64,000 bases of DNA from Candidatus Tokpelaia sp. JSC188. GTDB lineage: Bacteria; Pseudomonadota; Alphaproteobacteria; Rhizobiales; Rhizobiaceae. Of this stretch, positions 9,658 to 19,714 are shown piece after piece (positions within the stretch are counted from its first letter, which is position 1; each line of letters starts with the position of its first letter). Below the pieces are notes generated by a model that did not search any database, was not told where the DNA came from, and worked only from the letters and a program-made list of their open reading frames with translations. The translations under genes were made by a program, and so were the position numbers. The DNA lies in assembly GCA_003331065.1 (NCBI GenBank), contig QENB01000005.1:62001-126000 (forward strand), written 5' to 3'.

Positions 9658-10608
9658 CTAGTAGCCCTTATGCATTATTGCCCATCGTTTATGAAACCAC
9701 ATCCATTGTCCAGGGTATTCTCGCACCCAAGATTCAACAATGTCATTAAGCTTTTGTGTTGTCTTCTCAATATCAATGACACCATCTTTCGAGCGAGGTA
9801 GATCTATTCGCGGATAAAGCTCTAGCCGATAACGTCCTTCTGGCAAGCGTATACAACGAGCAGGATAAACATCGCAATTGAATTGGCGAGCAAGCTTTGC
9901 CAGAAGTAGATTAGTTTTGACTGGTAAATTAAAAAATGTTCCTTGTATCCCGCGATGAAACTTTTGATCAACAAGCATGCCAATGTTTCCACCTTTATTT
10001 AACTTACCAGCAAGAGCCCATGCAGCTCCGGCTTTTGATGGTACAAGATGACCCATGCTGGTCCGTCGTGCCCGTAAAACACGTTTGGCAATATAAGGGT
10101 TGTTAGGTGGGCGAAACAAGGCGGTTACAGAAAGACCAAATACACCAGCGCAAATAGGCAATAGCTCAAAATTACCGGTATGAGCTGTAAAAAAAATATG
10201 CGGTCTTTTTTCATCACGTATTTTCTCAAATAACTCAATACCGGAGATTTCGATAAGACCCGGTTTTTCTTTCTGGGGATCAAAATCAAAAATCTTGTCA
10301 AGAAAGACATATTCTGCAAAAAGTCGCCCCATATTCTCCCACATTTCATAGGCGATCTCGCGAATCTCTTTTTCATTTTTTTCAGGATATGCAGCACGCA
10401 AATTGGCAAGTGCTATCTGATGACGCTGCATAAAAGGACCAAGAACACGGGCAATCCGCGCGAACATGTTAATGCCAGCTTTTGCTGGTAAATGTTTTAG
10501 TCCGATCAGAATAGCTGCAATTGCATGAGCCCAGAGCCAATCCCATAAACTTTTCAGCTTAATCTTAATGCAGCATACAGAAAATTTGGTGTGTAACTTA
10601 GACATCAT
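9658..10608 (-). CDS. Lipid A biosynthesis acyltransferase (LpxL/HtrB family)
   Basis: Inner-membrane enzyme that adds a secondary acyl chain to the Kdo-lipid A precursor. 316 aa. An N-terminal hydrophobic segment (about residues 21-40) precedes the catalytic HxxxxE motif H143-TGNF-E148. Later conserved blocks are MLVDQKFHRGIQGTFF and the C-terminal PGQWMWFHKRW. Whether it is LpxL, LpxM or the long-chain LpxXL cannot be settled: the acpXL-fabF genes that mark lpxXL are not beside it. The cell therefore keeps an LPS-type outer membrane. Confidence 0.9.
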   Translation of the reverse strand: MMSKLHTKFSVCCIKIKLKSLWDWLWAHAIAAILIGLKHLPAKAGINMFARIARVLGPFMQRHQIALANLRAAYPEKNEKEIREIAYEMWENMGRLFAEYVFLDKIFDFDPQKEKPGLIEISGIELFEKIRDEKRPHIFFTAHTGNFELLPICAGVFGLSVTALFRPPNNPYIAKRVLRARRTSMGHLVPSKAGAAWALAGKLNKGGNIGMLVDQKFHRGIQGTFFNLPVKTNLLLAKLARQFNCDVYPARCIRLPEGRYRLELYPRIDLPRSKDGVIDIEKTTQKLNDIVESWVREYPGQWMWFHKRWAIMHKGY

Positions 10609-11332
10609 TGCTCAATCAATTTCAAGGATAATTTTTTCAAGAAAGTCCCACCTTTCTATTCGTTTTAATGCTTTATAAATACTTGATAATATAGAGTTAA
10701 TACAATACTATACTGCAGCTAAGATACCTATTATAGAAATTACCATATAACCTTTTTTAAAAATTTGATAAATGTAGTATCAATTTCTGAATTTCAAATT
10801 CAGGTAAAAATGTCTTCTACAACTATAGTTCTTATGTATATCAGAGAACAATATTCTCAACTGTTATAAACAGTAGAGCTACTGCATCGTAGGCAATATC
10901 AACGGAAACTCATTAAGATAAAAGAGGCATGAATTTTATTTGCGGAACTCATAGAGATTATCATTTCCTTGGTGATATACTTTTTTGCAGAGTGCGTAGG
11001 GTAAAATGTGCAAACCCATGGATAAAAACTGAGTATATCGGCTGTGCTTTTAAGGTATGAACTTAAAAAATAATTAAACGCCTCACTATGCACAGCACAA
11101 AATTAGAACGCTATAATACTATTATCACATACGAAATGCATACAATCCGAAGTGTTTTACTATTTCTAACAATATTTTAAATTCTTCAATTTTAGGAGAT
11201 AAAATAGCAGGTTTGTTATTATAGAAAGAAGAGAGATTATATAAATCTACTCTTTTGCTGGAACGATCAATTCTAAAAAATATTTTAGACTTAGAAAGTA
11301 CGTGATTTATCCTATTTTCATTTTTAGACTTC
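10609..11332. other. Intergenic stretch, no confident gene
   Basis: Start of a 3.5-kb region without an intact gene. Two short minus-strand frames (10899-11093 and 11125-11346) are not protein-like enough to call. Confidence 0.4.
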
Positions 11333-11638
11333 TTAATCTTGGTCATGATACTTTTTAAATACGCTTAAAACCGAGAGAAAGCGATGTACATTCCCATCAG
11401 TTAAGGACAATATGTCCAACGCATTCGGCATTTTTTTCAAGAGATTGAATGTGATATTTCTTGCATCAAGGTTCTGGGACATTAGAAGATCGTGTTCATC
11501 TTTCAGAGGTGAAGTAGGCATCCGGTTGCAATTCCGCTGAAAGCGGTTGCATTCACCATCAACTTCAACGTATGGGTAGCAATTTGTTAGATATTCAGGT
11601 AGTCTCACGTATTTTTCGTGCGTTGAATGGGGACGCAA
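11333..11638 (-). CDS. Unrecognised small protein or gene fragment
   Basis: A 101-aa frame. The C-terminal half (PLKDEHDLLMSQNLDARNI, then NALDILSLTDGNVHRFL) looks like real protein, while the N-terminal half is irregular. The frame continues upstream of the ATG without a clear start. I do not recognise the family. It lies in a pseudogene-rich region and may be the tail of a broken gene. Confidence 0.25.
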   Translation of the reverse strand: MRPHSTHEKYVRLPEYLTNCYPYVEVDGECNRFQRNCNRMPTSPLKDEHDLLMSQNLDARNITFNLLKKMPNALDILSLTDGNVHRFLSVLSVFKKYHDQD

Positions 11639-11937
11639 AAGCCATTTTTTGATTTTATGCCCAAATCCATGTAATTCTGGCGCAGCTGATCTACCAAACC
11701 ATTTCTAGTAGTTTATATGCAGATTGCATCGATACAGGTACTCAGTTAAGAAAAGAGATCATCTATTGAAATAAGCAAACTGGATGCCGGAGACTCGCTG
11801 ATATTTTTTAATGTGTTCAAGCAGCTGCAAACTACTCCTAAACCTGCCCTCAAGGCCAAAATGGCATTAGCTTCGTTCCGCGCATACAGCAATTATCGTT
11901 CTAGCAATTTTAGGTGCATACCGAATTTGCCGATAAA
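11639..11937. other. Intergenic stretch, no gene seen
   Basis: About 300 nt between two minus-strand fragments. No protein-like segment recognised in either direction. Confidence 0.35.
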
Positions 11938-12149
11938 TTATAAAAGTAGGTTAATGTAATCACGACAAGGTAGATTATTTTCAGGGTTGATCATTTCAAA
12001 ATCAACATCCAATTGTATTTTCTCACTCCCGAACGCTTTGGTATTACCGTTTTTTCAAGAACATCTTGCGTAGTAAGCAATACACGTTTCAGCAACCACG
12101 GGTTGGACAAGCAACGTGTTTGCTCATAATGACTCTTACCGAGCTTCAT
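11938..12149 (-). pseudogene. Frameshifted remnant of an unrecognised gene
   Basis: Minus-strand reading from 12149 gives a protein-like stretch (MKLGKSHYEQTR, then NPWLLKRVLLTTQDVLEKT) that runs into a stop. A shift of frame near 12040 restores sense (KIQLDVDFEMINPENNLP, CRDYINLLL) to a stop at 11938. The two halves look like one C-terminal domain broken by an indel. Family not identified. Confidence 0.35.
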
Positions 12150-12243
12150 TGGGTTTTCAACTCCCTGTGCAATAACTAACGCAATGCTAAGTAAAAAATC
12201 TTGATTAAAAGCAAAGGAAAATCAAAAGCTTTTGCATGGATAT

Positions 12244-12735
12244 AAATCGGAGCAGCGATACGAGAAAATCAATTTAGCACGGGGAGGATCTCAGCATGTT
12301 GCACCTTTTCCCAGGTTGAGTGTAATTGAAAATACTCAGCTGCTAATGCGCCCCTAATATCCTTTATATTTCTCTAAAACCATAGATGAACTCGCATGGC
12401 TCAAGATTGAGCTTGACCCGGATAGAGTAGAAAATATCATCTATTTGAACTTTTTGGAAGGATGATCAAATGTGCGGTTTTTGCCAGAGCTTTGACTCTC
12501 GATTCTCAGATCATTTTTCTTGACGAACAAGTATTTAGTCCTCTATAGAGGAGAGATAACTGAGCTCAATATGCCCATTAGCGATTTTATATGATAATCA
12601 CAGATAGTGTGAACAGCTTTTATGCTGTTTTTGTGAGGAAAAATATGTGACAGTCGAAAGAACTATTGAGGATGTACCTCACCGTTAACGATTCATGAAT
12701 AGAATTGCATTTTTATGGTAAACGAAAACAGCTAG
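12244..12735 (+). pseudogene. mlaF: mlaF-like ABC transporter ATPase pseudogene
   Basis: Broken ATPase of the Mla/Ttg2-type lipid transporter. From 12244 one frame reads KSEQRYEKINLARGG, then APFPRLSVIENTQLLM, aligning with the Q-loop region of MlaF (usually LFQ..ALFSSLTV.EN), then a stop. From about 12359 comes KTIDELAWLKIELDPDRVEN. From 12463 comes MIKCAVFARALTLDSQIIF followed by LDEQ, which corresponds to the ABC signature plus Walker B (GGM..R..LARAL..DP...LDEP). It stops at 12556. A weak tail (HFYGKRK, near 12710) resembles the MlaF C-terminus. The Walker A region is not recognisable. Several stops and frameshifts make it non-functional. Confidence 0.75.
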
Positions 12736-12800
12736 ACCCCTCTGAGCAATAACCTTGCAATTAATAATGATAAGGCAGGGAACAGCAGCAGGATATAAAC

Positions 12801-13270
12801 GTGAAACCTAAAGTAAATTATGTTCTCACTTTTCGCCTTTGTTGGGCTTACTATGCTTGCAAGGTTTGGCTAGATTTGTAATCTAGCACTGTGTATATAT
12901 TCCAGAATCTGTTATAAGATTGAGTGAAAGCAGCTAAGTTCTTTTCAGCCGTATTCATAGTTCTTGATGATAGACATCATGATATGCTTCTTGCTAAAAC
13001 AAAAATCGACAGGATAACACTGGTCATACGCTCTGACAAAGCAAAACTTGAGCTTCAAGGTTTAACTGAGCTTGCATTTATTGAGATAAGTAGCAGTATT
13101 GACGTGGTTAGTCTCCTCTGCATAAGTAGAGGCAAAGAGAGAGGGCTTGTAGCACGGATCAATGTTGATTGATCAGTATTTGACAACCTTGTAGCAATAG
13201 AACAAGAAGGTATCCTCTCTTGGACAAATTCATTTCTGATAGAATTTCAGGATTTCATAAAAGGAATATG
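12801..13270 (+). pseudogene. mlaD: mlaD-like MCE-domain protein pseudogene
   Basis: Directly follows the mlaF wreck, as in an intact mla operon. GTG at 12801 starts KPKVNYVL, the usual MlaD N-terminus (ETKANYVLVG). A frameshift then gives the membrane-anchor-like FAFVGLTMLARFG and a stop. A later frame (12924-13172) reads RITLVIRSDKAKLELQGLTE, then LAFIEISS, matching the MCE signature (V.SDT.A.L..QGLTG.AYIEL), and after a stop SVFDNLVAIEQEGI. The periplasmic lipid-binding subunit is therefore lost. Confidence 0.72.
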
Positions 13271-14144
13271 CGGTCTATTGACGAAAATGGTGAAGAATTC
13301 ATAGGAATACACAGATGTGTCATAGGAAAAATAAAAATAATAAAATAATCTTAAATTTTAGAAACATAACATGTAAGCTTAATAGCTTCTCAAAAGACAT
13401 AGGATATATGTCTTTTCATTTGATGGGTTTGACAGTATTACTGCAGTATAAATGCGGAATTTTTCTCTTCAAACAGGTAACAGAAACATATTAACACAGA
13501 TACCGGGTCGATTATGAGAAATCTAGAATATTTTTCAGGAAAAGGTTCGCATATTGTTAGAGTCTTTTTCTTCTGACTGATTGCTGATCTATTCAGAGTA
13601 TTTTTATAGATTTTGAAAAAAATCCATAGCATATTATCTTTAGATAAACCCGATAGGGTACCGGAATTTAACGGCAAGGTGCACTGATGAGATTAGAGAA
13701 AAACAGCATCATGCAACGCAGGTTGGCACAAGTTTCTTGGTAGAATGCGAACTGAGTATAACAAAACAAACTTTTGATTTAGAGATGGGGCATCTACAGC
13801 GTCACTTATCAATAAGGTGTAGGGAAAACAAAAGCATATATAGACATTAAAAGCTTATTCAGTTGCACATTATTCTCTAAACTAAGGTTATGACCTTATA
13901 TGAGGAGCAATAGCATACCCTGTGCCTTTCATGATTACTTTAGCGTTCCATGGGATTTTTTTTGGACACAAGGTAATTTTCATGTACATTGACTTTTTAT
14001 TTCTTAAAATTAGAATGGGGAAGTAGGAGTCGCGAAATGTGTGATATCAGGGTTGTTTTTATTGCATTATACGGGAGTGTTACTAACTTTTATAATTCTC
14101 CTTCAGAATCTTTTAATTGCTAATTTCATCAAATGTCAAATTAA
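13271..14144. other. Intergenic stretch before parC, no gene seen
   Basis: About 870 nt. In an intact mla operon an auxiliary lipoprotein could follow mlaD, but no fragment of one was recognised. The 79-aa minus-strand frame at 13438-13677 is not convincing. Confidence 0.4.
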
Positions 14145-16388
14145 ATGATACCCACATCCGGGCATATTGAAACAATAGAACTGAAATCTGCTCTAGAAGA
14201 GCGTTACCTTGCGTACGCACTTTCCACGATTATGCATCGTGCCTTGCCTGATGTACGTGACGGGCTTAAGCCGGTTCATCGCCGTATCATCCATGCAATG
14301 CGGCTTTTACAGCTTAGTCCTGACCGAGCTTATGCTAAATGTGCACGCATTGTCGGCGATGTCATGGGTAAGTTCCATCCTCATGGCGATGCCTCAATTT
14401 ACGAGGCATTGGTGAGACTTGCGCAGGATTTTTCAGTTCGTTATCCGTTAATTGATGGTCAAGGTAACTTCGGTAATATTGATGGTGATAGTGCAGCAGC
14501 TATGCGTTATACAGAGGCGCGTATGACTGATGTTTCAATGCTCCTTTTGCAAGGAATTTCAGAAGATGCCATTGATTTTCGTACTACTTATAATGAAGAA
14601 GATGAGGAGCCAGTTGTTTTACCTGCTGCTTTCCCAAATCTCCTTGCAAATGGTGCATCCGGCATCGCCGTTGGTATGGCTACATCTATTCCACCTCATA
14701 ATGTTGCGGAGCTTTGCGATGCAGCATTGCATCTAATCGAAAATTCGAACGCCTTATGCGATAATTTAATTAATTTTATTCCTGGGCCAGATTTTCCCAC
14801 AGGTGGTGTTCTTGTTGAGTCGGCAGATAAGATTCAAGAATCTTATCGCACAGGACGTGGTGCTTTTCGTCTACGTGCTCGTTGGCACAAAGAAGAGAGA
14901 AGTCGTGGTGTTTATGTTATTGTAATAACGGAAATTCCTTATCAAGTACAAAAAGCTCGCCTTATTGAGAAAACCGCGGAATTGCTGTTTTTACGGAAGC
15001 TTCCTTTGCTTGATAGTATTCGTGATGAATCAGCAGAAGATATTCGTATTATATTAGAACCGAAAAGCCGTTTAGTAGATCCAATTCTTTTAATGGAATC
15101 GCTTTTTAAACTTACTGATTTTGAGACACGTATTCCTTTAAATATGAACGTTCTTTCAATGGGGAAAATACCCAATGTTCTTTCCTTACAAGAGATTTTG
15201 CAGCAATGGCTTGAGCACCGTAAAGCAGTATTAGAGCGGCAGTTACAGCATCGTCTGCAGGAGATCATCAGCCGTTTAAAAATTCTTGAAGGATATCTCA
15301 AAGTTTATCCAAACCTTGATAAGGTGATCTATATCCTCCGCGAGGAAGATAAACCTAAATCAATTTTGATGAAAAGATTTAGGCTTACTGATTTGCAAAG
15401 TGAATCTATCCTCAACATGCGTCTTCGTTCCTTACGTCGCTTAGAGGAATTCAGGATTCGTCAGGAATTTGAATCGTTGAATAATGAACAGAAAAAAATT
15501 GAAAAGCTCCTTTTCTCTAAGGCTAAGCAATGGAAAGTTATCGCAGCAGAAATCAAGGAAGTCAGGAAAAGATTTTCCCCGAATACTAAACTTGGATGCC
15601 GGCGCACTGCGTTTGAAGCAGTACCGTTGCATGAGTTGCAAGATATCCAACATGCAATGATTGAAAAAGAAGCAGTGACCATCGTAATTTCAGAGAAAGG
15701 CTGGCTACGTTCCTTGAAAGGGCATCTATCTGATTATACTTCTCTCTCTTTTAAGGAAGGAGATAATCTTAAATTAGCTTTTCACGCGATGACAACTGAT
15801 AAGATTCTTTTTGTTAGTAGTGGCGGAAAATTTTATAGCATTAGTGCCAGTATGTTGCCAGGTGGACGCGGACATGGCGAACCAATCCAGCTTATTCTCG
15901 ATTTGGATGATAATAAGCAAGATATTTTAACGGCTTTTGTCCATAATCCTGAAAAAAAGCTCCTTATTGCTTCATATTTAGGATATGGTTTTATTATCAA
16001 GGAAATAGATACCATTGCAAATACCCGCAAGGGCAAACAGGTGATAAGTGTAAAAATACCTGATAAAGTGTGCCTGTGTACACGGGTAAATGGAGATCAT
16101 TTGGCAATCGTTGGCGAAAATCGGAAAATGTTGATTTTTCCATTAGAGCAGATACCGGAAATGGTAAAAGGCCGAGGCGTACGTCTGCAACGTTACTCTG
16201 ATGGTGGCATAAGAGATGGTATTACTTTTACGTTAGAGGAAGGCTTGGGTTGGCGAAATGAATCTGGAAAAATTTTTCAACTTTTACCAAATGAACTTAT
16301 AAAATGGCTAGATGTTCGCGCAGCAATTGGACGAGTATCCCCTAAAGGATTTCCAAGGTCAGGTCAATTATTTAATTATTCTAAATAA
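14145..16388 (+). CDS. parC: DNA topoisomerase IV subunit A
   Basis: Cleavage/rejoining subunit of topoisomerase IV, which unlinks daughter chromosomes. 747 aa, the alphaproteobacterial ParC length. N-terminal winged-helix domain with [32 protein letters not shown] (unaltered quinolone-determining region GDASIYE) and catalytic Y122 in [11 protein letters not shown] coiled-coil stretch (about 330-480) and a C-terminal beta-pinwheel (about 500-740) with weak GyrA-type repeats follow. Isolated gene flanked by decayed DNA on both sides. Confidence 0.95.
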   Translation: MIPTSGHIETIELKSALEERYLAYALSTIMHRALPDVRDGLKPVHRRIIHAMRLLQLSPDRAYAKCARIVGDVMGKFHPHGDASIYEALVRLAQDFSVRYPLIDGQGNFGNIDGDSAAAMRYTEARMTDVSMLLLQGISEDAIDFRTTYNEEDEEPVVLPAAFPNLLANGASGIAVGMATSIPPHNVAELCDAALHLIENSNALCDNLINFIPGPDFPTGGVLVESADKIQESYRTGRGAFRLRARWHKEERSRGVYVIVITEIPYQVQKARLIEKTAELLFLRKLPLLDSIRDESAEDIRIILEPKSRLVDPILLMESLFKLTDFETRIPLNMNVLSMGKIPNVLSLQEILQQWLEHRKAVLERQLQHRLQEIISRLKILEGYLKVYPNLDKVIYILREEDKPKSILMKRFRLTDLQSESILNMRLRSLRRLEEFRIRQEFESLNNEQKKIEKLLFSKAKQWKVIAAEIKEVRKRFSPNTKLGCRRTAFEAVPLHELQDIQHAMIEKEAVTIVISEKGWLRSLKGHLSDYTSLSFKEGDNLKLAFHAMTTDKILFVSSGGKFYSISASMLPGGRGHGEPIQLILDLDDNKQDILTAFVHNPEKKLLIASYLGYGFIIKEIDTIANTRKGKQVISVKIPDKVCLCTRVNGDHLAIVGENRKMLIFPLEQIPEMVKGRGVRLQRYSDGGIRDGITFTLEEGLGWRNESGKIFQLLPNELIKWLDVRAAIGRVSPKGFPRSGQLFNYSK

Positions 16389-16958
16389 AGATTTAAATAC
16401 ATAATGTTACCATATTTAGTATATATATTTAAAAGATACTAAAGTTTAAGATAGCTTAGAGATAAATAAGTGATCACATCCTCAAAAAATTACGGTATCA
16501 CTTTATTGGCATGAAGCGGGTTTGATTTCGTCCATTATTTATCTTGAAATGAATAATCGTAGATGCATTGGTAATAGAATTGTGACGATATCCTCCAGAT
16601 TAATTAGTTAATAAAACTTATAGAATGGATCGCAGTACGACTTTTTTCGACCTCATTTAGCAATTTAGTGCATGATATTCAGAATTAGTGAAATATCTAT
16701 GGCAAACGCGAAGGGTATAGTGAATGAAAGGGCTGTTTCCTCATTAGGTAAACGTTTACTATCGCATGGCTAGATTTTTCTACAGAGTGATAATTGCGTG
16801 AAACATGCCTATATCAATGTATAATATGCTCATAGTCCCGCCATTACTGTCATTACTACATGATCTTATTATTACAAACCTATAGTCATCTATCTTATAT
16901 GGTTAATTTGATGCAATTAAATACAATTTAAGAGAAAAGGCAGATAGGAATTTGAAGA
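16389..16958. other. Intergenic stretch where ctaC would be expected
   Basis: 570 nt upstream of the subunit I-like gene. In related genomes ctaC precedes ctaD; nothing resembling a CuA motif or other ctaC fragment was found here. Confidence 0.4.
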
Positions 16959-18509
16959 ATGAAGTTATTATATAGGACAGGTAGGACATCAACTGCTTTA
17001 TGCAATATAGAAACTCTCAGAAGTTGGATAATTGCAATATTATCAAAGCTCCTATCGAAAGACCATAAGAGTATCGGCACATTTTATTTTATTTTTGCAA
17101 TTGTTGCTGGAATCAGTGGTATTATCCTATCATTAAAAGTGTACATGGAAATAGACGAAGTTGGAAATATCGTTCGCCATAGCTTTTTTGCAATTTTTTC
17201 TGAGGATTTTATAACTGCAGCAGTTCCTATATCTAAGGAAAAGCTGTTTCCACTTTTCAGTTTAACGCATATACTTATAGTGATTATTTTCATGACAACA
17301 TCAGCACTTTTCTATGGTTTTGGCAATTGGCTTGTACCTTTATTGATAGGGACAAACGATATGGCTTACCCTCGGCTAAATCGAGCAGGTTTTTGGTTAT
17401 TCGTGTTTGCATTCGCATTATTTATAGCTGCTTTATTTTATCTGCCAGGGAATTTTATGACAGCGATAGAGCTTATCTCTGCTCTGCATATCGCAGCGAT
17501 ATCAGCTATTCTTTCTGCAACCAATTTTATTGTTACTATCATTGTTATACGTATTCCATCTGTCAGATTTTCTGATATGCTGCCTTTCGTGTGGATTATT
17601 CTTATTGCTTCATTTTTGATGCTTTTGTGCATACCACTCATGACAGGTGCTACTACATTGCTGTTATGTGATTATATGCTACAAACGCAGAAGGAAGCAT
17701 TTTATATCCTATCGCAATTTCATGTTATGTTATGGTTTATCGGCCATCCTGGAATTTATGCTTTATTGCTCCTTGCTTTTGGCAACGTTAGTCATATTAT
17801 CGCAGAATTTTCTGAAAATCCACTCTATGCGCAAAAAGGAATTGCTATGGCCACAGCGGCTATCAGTTTATCCGGTTTTGTTTTATGGACACAAAATCTT
17901 TTTCATGATGCAAGCTTTATTGATATGCAAATATATTTCTTTTATTCGGTGCCAATTATTGGTTTACTTACTACATTTATCGTTTTTTCCTGGTTTTTAA
18001 CAATCAAGCGTAGATGGCCAATTTGTCAAGTACCAATGCTTTGGGCAGCCGGTTTTACGTTTATTCTTATCTTAGCTATAGCTTCAATTTTGCATCTTGG
18101 CTTGACTGATGCTTTTCCTAATGCGTCTATAGTTTTTATTTCGCATTTTTATTATGTTTTATTACTTAGTACTATTTTTTCAATTTTTGCGGGTTGGTAT
18201 TTTTGGTTTCCTAAAATATCAGGGTTTATCATTTGTGATCTGACAAGCCGGATTCATTTCTGGGTAACATTTGTTGCCGTAAATTTGGTTTTTCTACCGC
18301 AATATTTTCAGAAGTCTAATTACGAATCGCAATCGTTTAGTGCTATTATAACAGACTTTATCAACTGGGCACATTTTTCAAGTGTTGGCACATTTATTCT
18401 TGCCTGCTCGTTTTGCATTTTTCTTTACAGTATTGTTGAAACTCTCATACGCAGGAAATCAATAGATGAAAAACATAGAGAAAGAAGCGTACTTCTGCGT
18501 TGGGAATAG
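16959..18509 (+). CDS. Degenerate heme-copper oxidase subunit I (CtaD-like), CuB site lost
   Basis: 516-aa, twelve-helix membrane protein clearly derived from cytochrome c oxidase subunit I: DHKSIGTFYFIFAIVAG, GFGNWLVPLLIG, NDMAYPRLN, RIHFWVTFVAVNLVFLPQ. The reaction centre is gone. HPEVY is HPGIY (H263, Y267 kept; channel Glu replaced by G265). The CuB pair HH in WAHHMYT is Q312-N313 (WTQNLF). The K-channel Lys is replaced by Ile. HFHYV is HFYYV, so H396 (high-spin heme ligand) remains but the low-spin heme ligand is Y398; H104 in the other low-spin position remains. It therefore should not reduce oxygen. The frame has nevertheless stayed open along the full length. It stands in front of ctaB at the usual place of ctaD, without ctaC, ctaG or ctaE. 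Either a young pseudogene or a repurposed membrane protein. Confidence 0.85.
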   Translation: MKLLYRTGRTSTALCNIETLRSWIIAILSKLLSKDHKSIGTFYFIFAIVAGISGIILSLKVYMEIDEVGNIVRHSFFAIFSEDFITAAVPISKEKLFPLFSLTHILIVIIFMTTSALFYGFGNWLVPLLIGTNDMAYPRLNRAGFWLFVFAFALFIAALFYLPGNFMTAIELISALHIAAISAILSATNFIVTIIVIRIPSVRFSDMLPFVWIILIASFLMLLCIPLMTGATTLLLCDYMLQTQKEAFYILSQFHVMLWFIGHPGIYALLLLAFGNVSHIIAEFSENPLYAQKGIAMATAAISLSGFVLWTQNLFHDASFIDMQIYFFYSVPIIGLLTTFIVFSWFLTIKRRWPICQVPMLWAAGFTFILILAIASILHLGLTDAFPNASIVFISHFYYVLLLSTIFSIFAGWYFWFPKISGFIICDLTSRIHFWVTFVAVNLVFLPQYFQKSNYESQSFSAIITDFINWAHFSSVGTFILACSFCIFLYSIVETLIRRKSIDEKHRERSVLLRWE

Positions 18510-18593
18510 AAAGGCAACTTCAGGACCGCGCCATTACAGTAGCCAGGCTGACATTATTCAACAGAAATTTGAACAAGGATTAATTCTATTCCT

Positions 18594-19538
18594 ATGTCAA
18601 TAATTAAACATCCTATAAATGCCGAAATAAATAACAAAGAAGCAGCCTATACGGATGATTACATAATCTTGCTCAAACCACGCGTCATATCGCTTGTTGT
18701 TTTCACAGCCTTTGTTGGCTTAGTTATCGCGCCTGGCCATATGAATCCTGTTCTTGCTATTCTTGCCATTCTTTGTATTGCAGTAGGCGGTGGGGCCGCT
18801 GGGGCACTTAATATGTGCTATGATGCTGACATTGATGCTGTCATGAAAAGAACTTGCTCTCGTCCTATACCTGCTGGCCTTATTACGCGTGATCAAGGAT
18901 TGATTTTTGGATTTGTATTGTCCTTTTTATCTGTTTTGGTCATGGGCGTTTTTATTAATTGGTTTTCAGCAGCTTTACTCAGTTTTACTATTTTTTTCTA
19001 TGTGATTGTCTATACTATCTGGCTTAAACGCTTGACACCGCAAAATATTGTTATTGGCGGTGTAGCAGGGGCTTTTCCTCCTATGATTGGTTGGGCAGCT
19101 GCAACCGGAAGCATCAGTTTTAAAAGTATGATTCTTTCTCTCCTGGTCTTTTTATGGACACCATCGCATTTCTGGGCCCTTTCATTATTCAGTATAACCG
19201 ATTATGAAAGAGCCCGGATTCCCATGATGCCTAATGTTCGTGGTGAGAAATCCACTAAGAATCAGATTTTAAGTTATGCTATTGCCACAGCACTAGTTGG
19301 CATGTTACCCTACGCAGTTGGGCTATCGAGGTTAGTTTACGGATTCTTTTCCTTTATAGGTGGTTTAATTTTTGTTACCTATTCTTGGCAATTGCGATGT
19401 GCGACGGATCGTGAAAAGATGGTTGGTATAGCTAAAAAGCTGTTTTTCTTTTCAGTATTTTATCTTACAATGCTCTTTTCTGTGCTTCTTATCGAAACAT
19501 TGATTATGCGCGCATGGGACTGGGGTATAAAGTATTGA
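18594..19538 (+). CDS. ctaB: Protoheme IX farnesyltransferase (heme O synthase)
   Basis: UbiA-family prenyltransferase that adds farnesyl to heme B to make heme O. 314 aa with about nine membrane helices. The first Asp motif is N73-x3-D77-x3-D81 (NMCYDADIDAVMKRT) followed by SRPIPAG. The second polar loop is TDYERARIPMMPNVRG. AAGGA lies 14 nt before the ATG. It appears intact, unlike the oxidase gene before it, so heme O/A is probably still needed by another terminal oxidase (bo3- or aa3-type) encoded elsewhere (inference). Confidence 0.95.
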   Translation: MSIIKHPINAEINNKEAAYTDDYIILLKPRVISLVVFTAFVGLVIAPGHMNPVLAILAILCIAVGGGAAGALNMCYDADIDAVMKRTCSRPIPAGLITRDQGLIFGFVLSFLSVLVMGVFINWFSAALLSFTIFFYVIVYTIWLKRLTPQNIVIGGVAGAFPPMIGWAAATGSISFKSMILSLLVFLWTPSHFWALSLFSITDYERARIPMMPNVRGEKSTKNQILSYAIATALVGMLPYAVGLSRLVYGFFSFIGGLIFVTYSWQLRCATDREKMVGIAKKLFFFSVFYLTMLFSVLLIETLIMRAWDWGIKY

Positions 19539-19684
19539 AGAGTAAAAAGAATGGACGGAGCATCGATATTCAGTCTAAAGAACAAGAGGTTGCGCAGTAT
19601 AACCGTGCTGCAGGGCTATCGATTACGCTTCTCTTATTTGCACTTATTCTCTATGTTGCAACATACGCTAAGCTTTGTTCATAA
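19535..19684 (+). CDS. CoxF-like small membrane protein
   Basis: A 49-aa frame starting at TTG overlapping the ctaB stop by 4 nt (TTGA). It has a basic N-terminus (KSKKNGRS), a polar segment (KEQEVAQYNRAAG) and one transmembrane helix (LSITLLLFALILYVATYAK). Size, position directly after ctaB and topology match the small CoxF-type protein that sits between ctaB and ctaG in relatives. Function unknown, presumed tied to oxidase assembly. In this genome ispH follows 30 nt later, so ctaG, ctaE and surf1 have been lost from the locus. Confidence 0.6.
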   Translation: MKSKKNGRSIDIQSKEQEVAQYNRAAGLSITLLLFALILYVATYAKLCS

Positions 19685-19714
19685 AATGGTAATCGAAAAC
19701 ACGGGATAAACATT

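Noticed and set aside
13438..13677. 79-aa minus-strand frame upstream of parC
   Set aside because: No recognisable motif, and surrounding DNA has dense stops; not supported as a gene.
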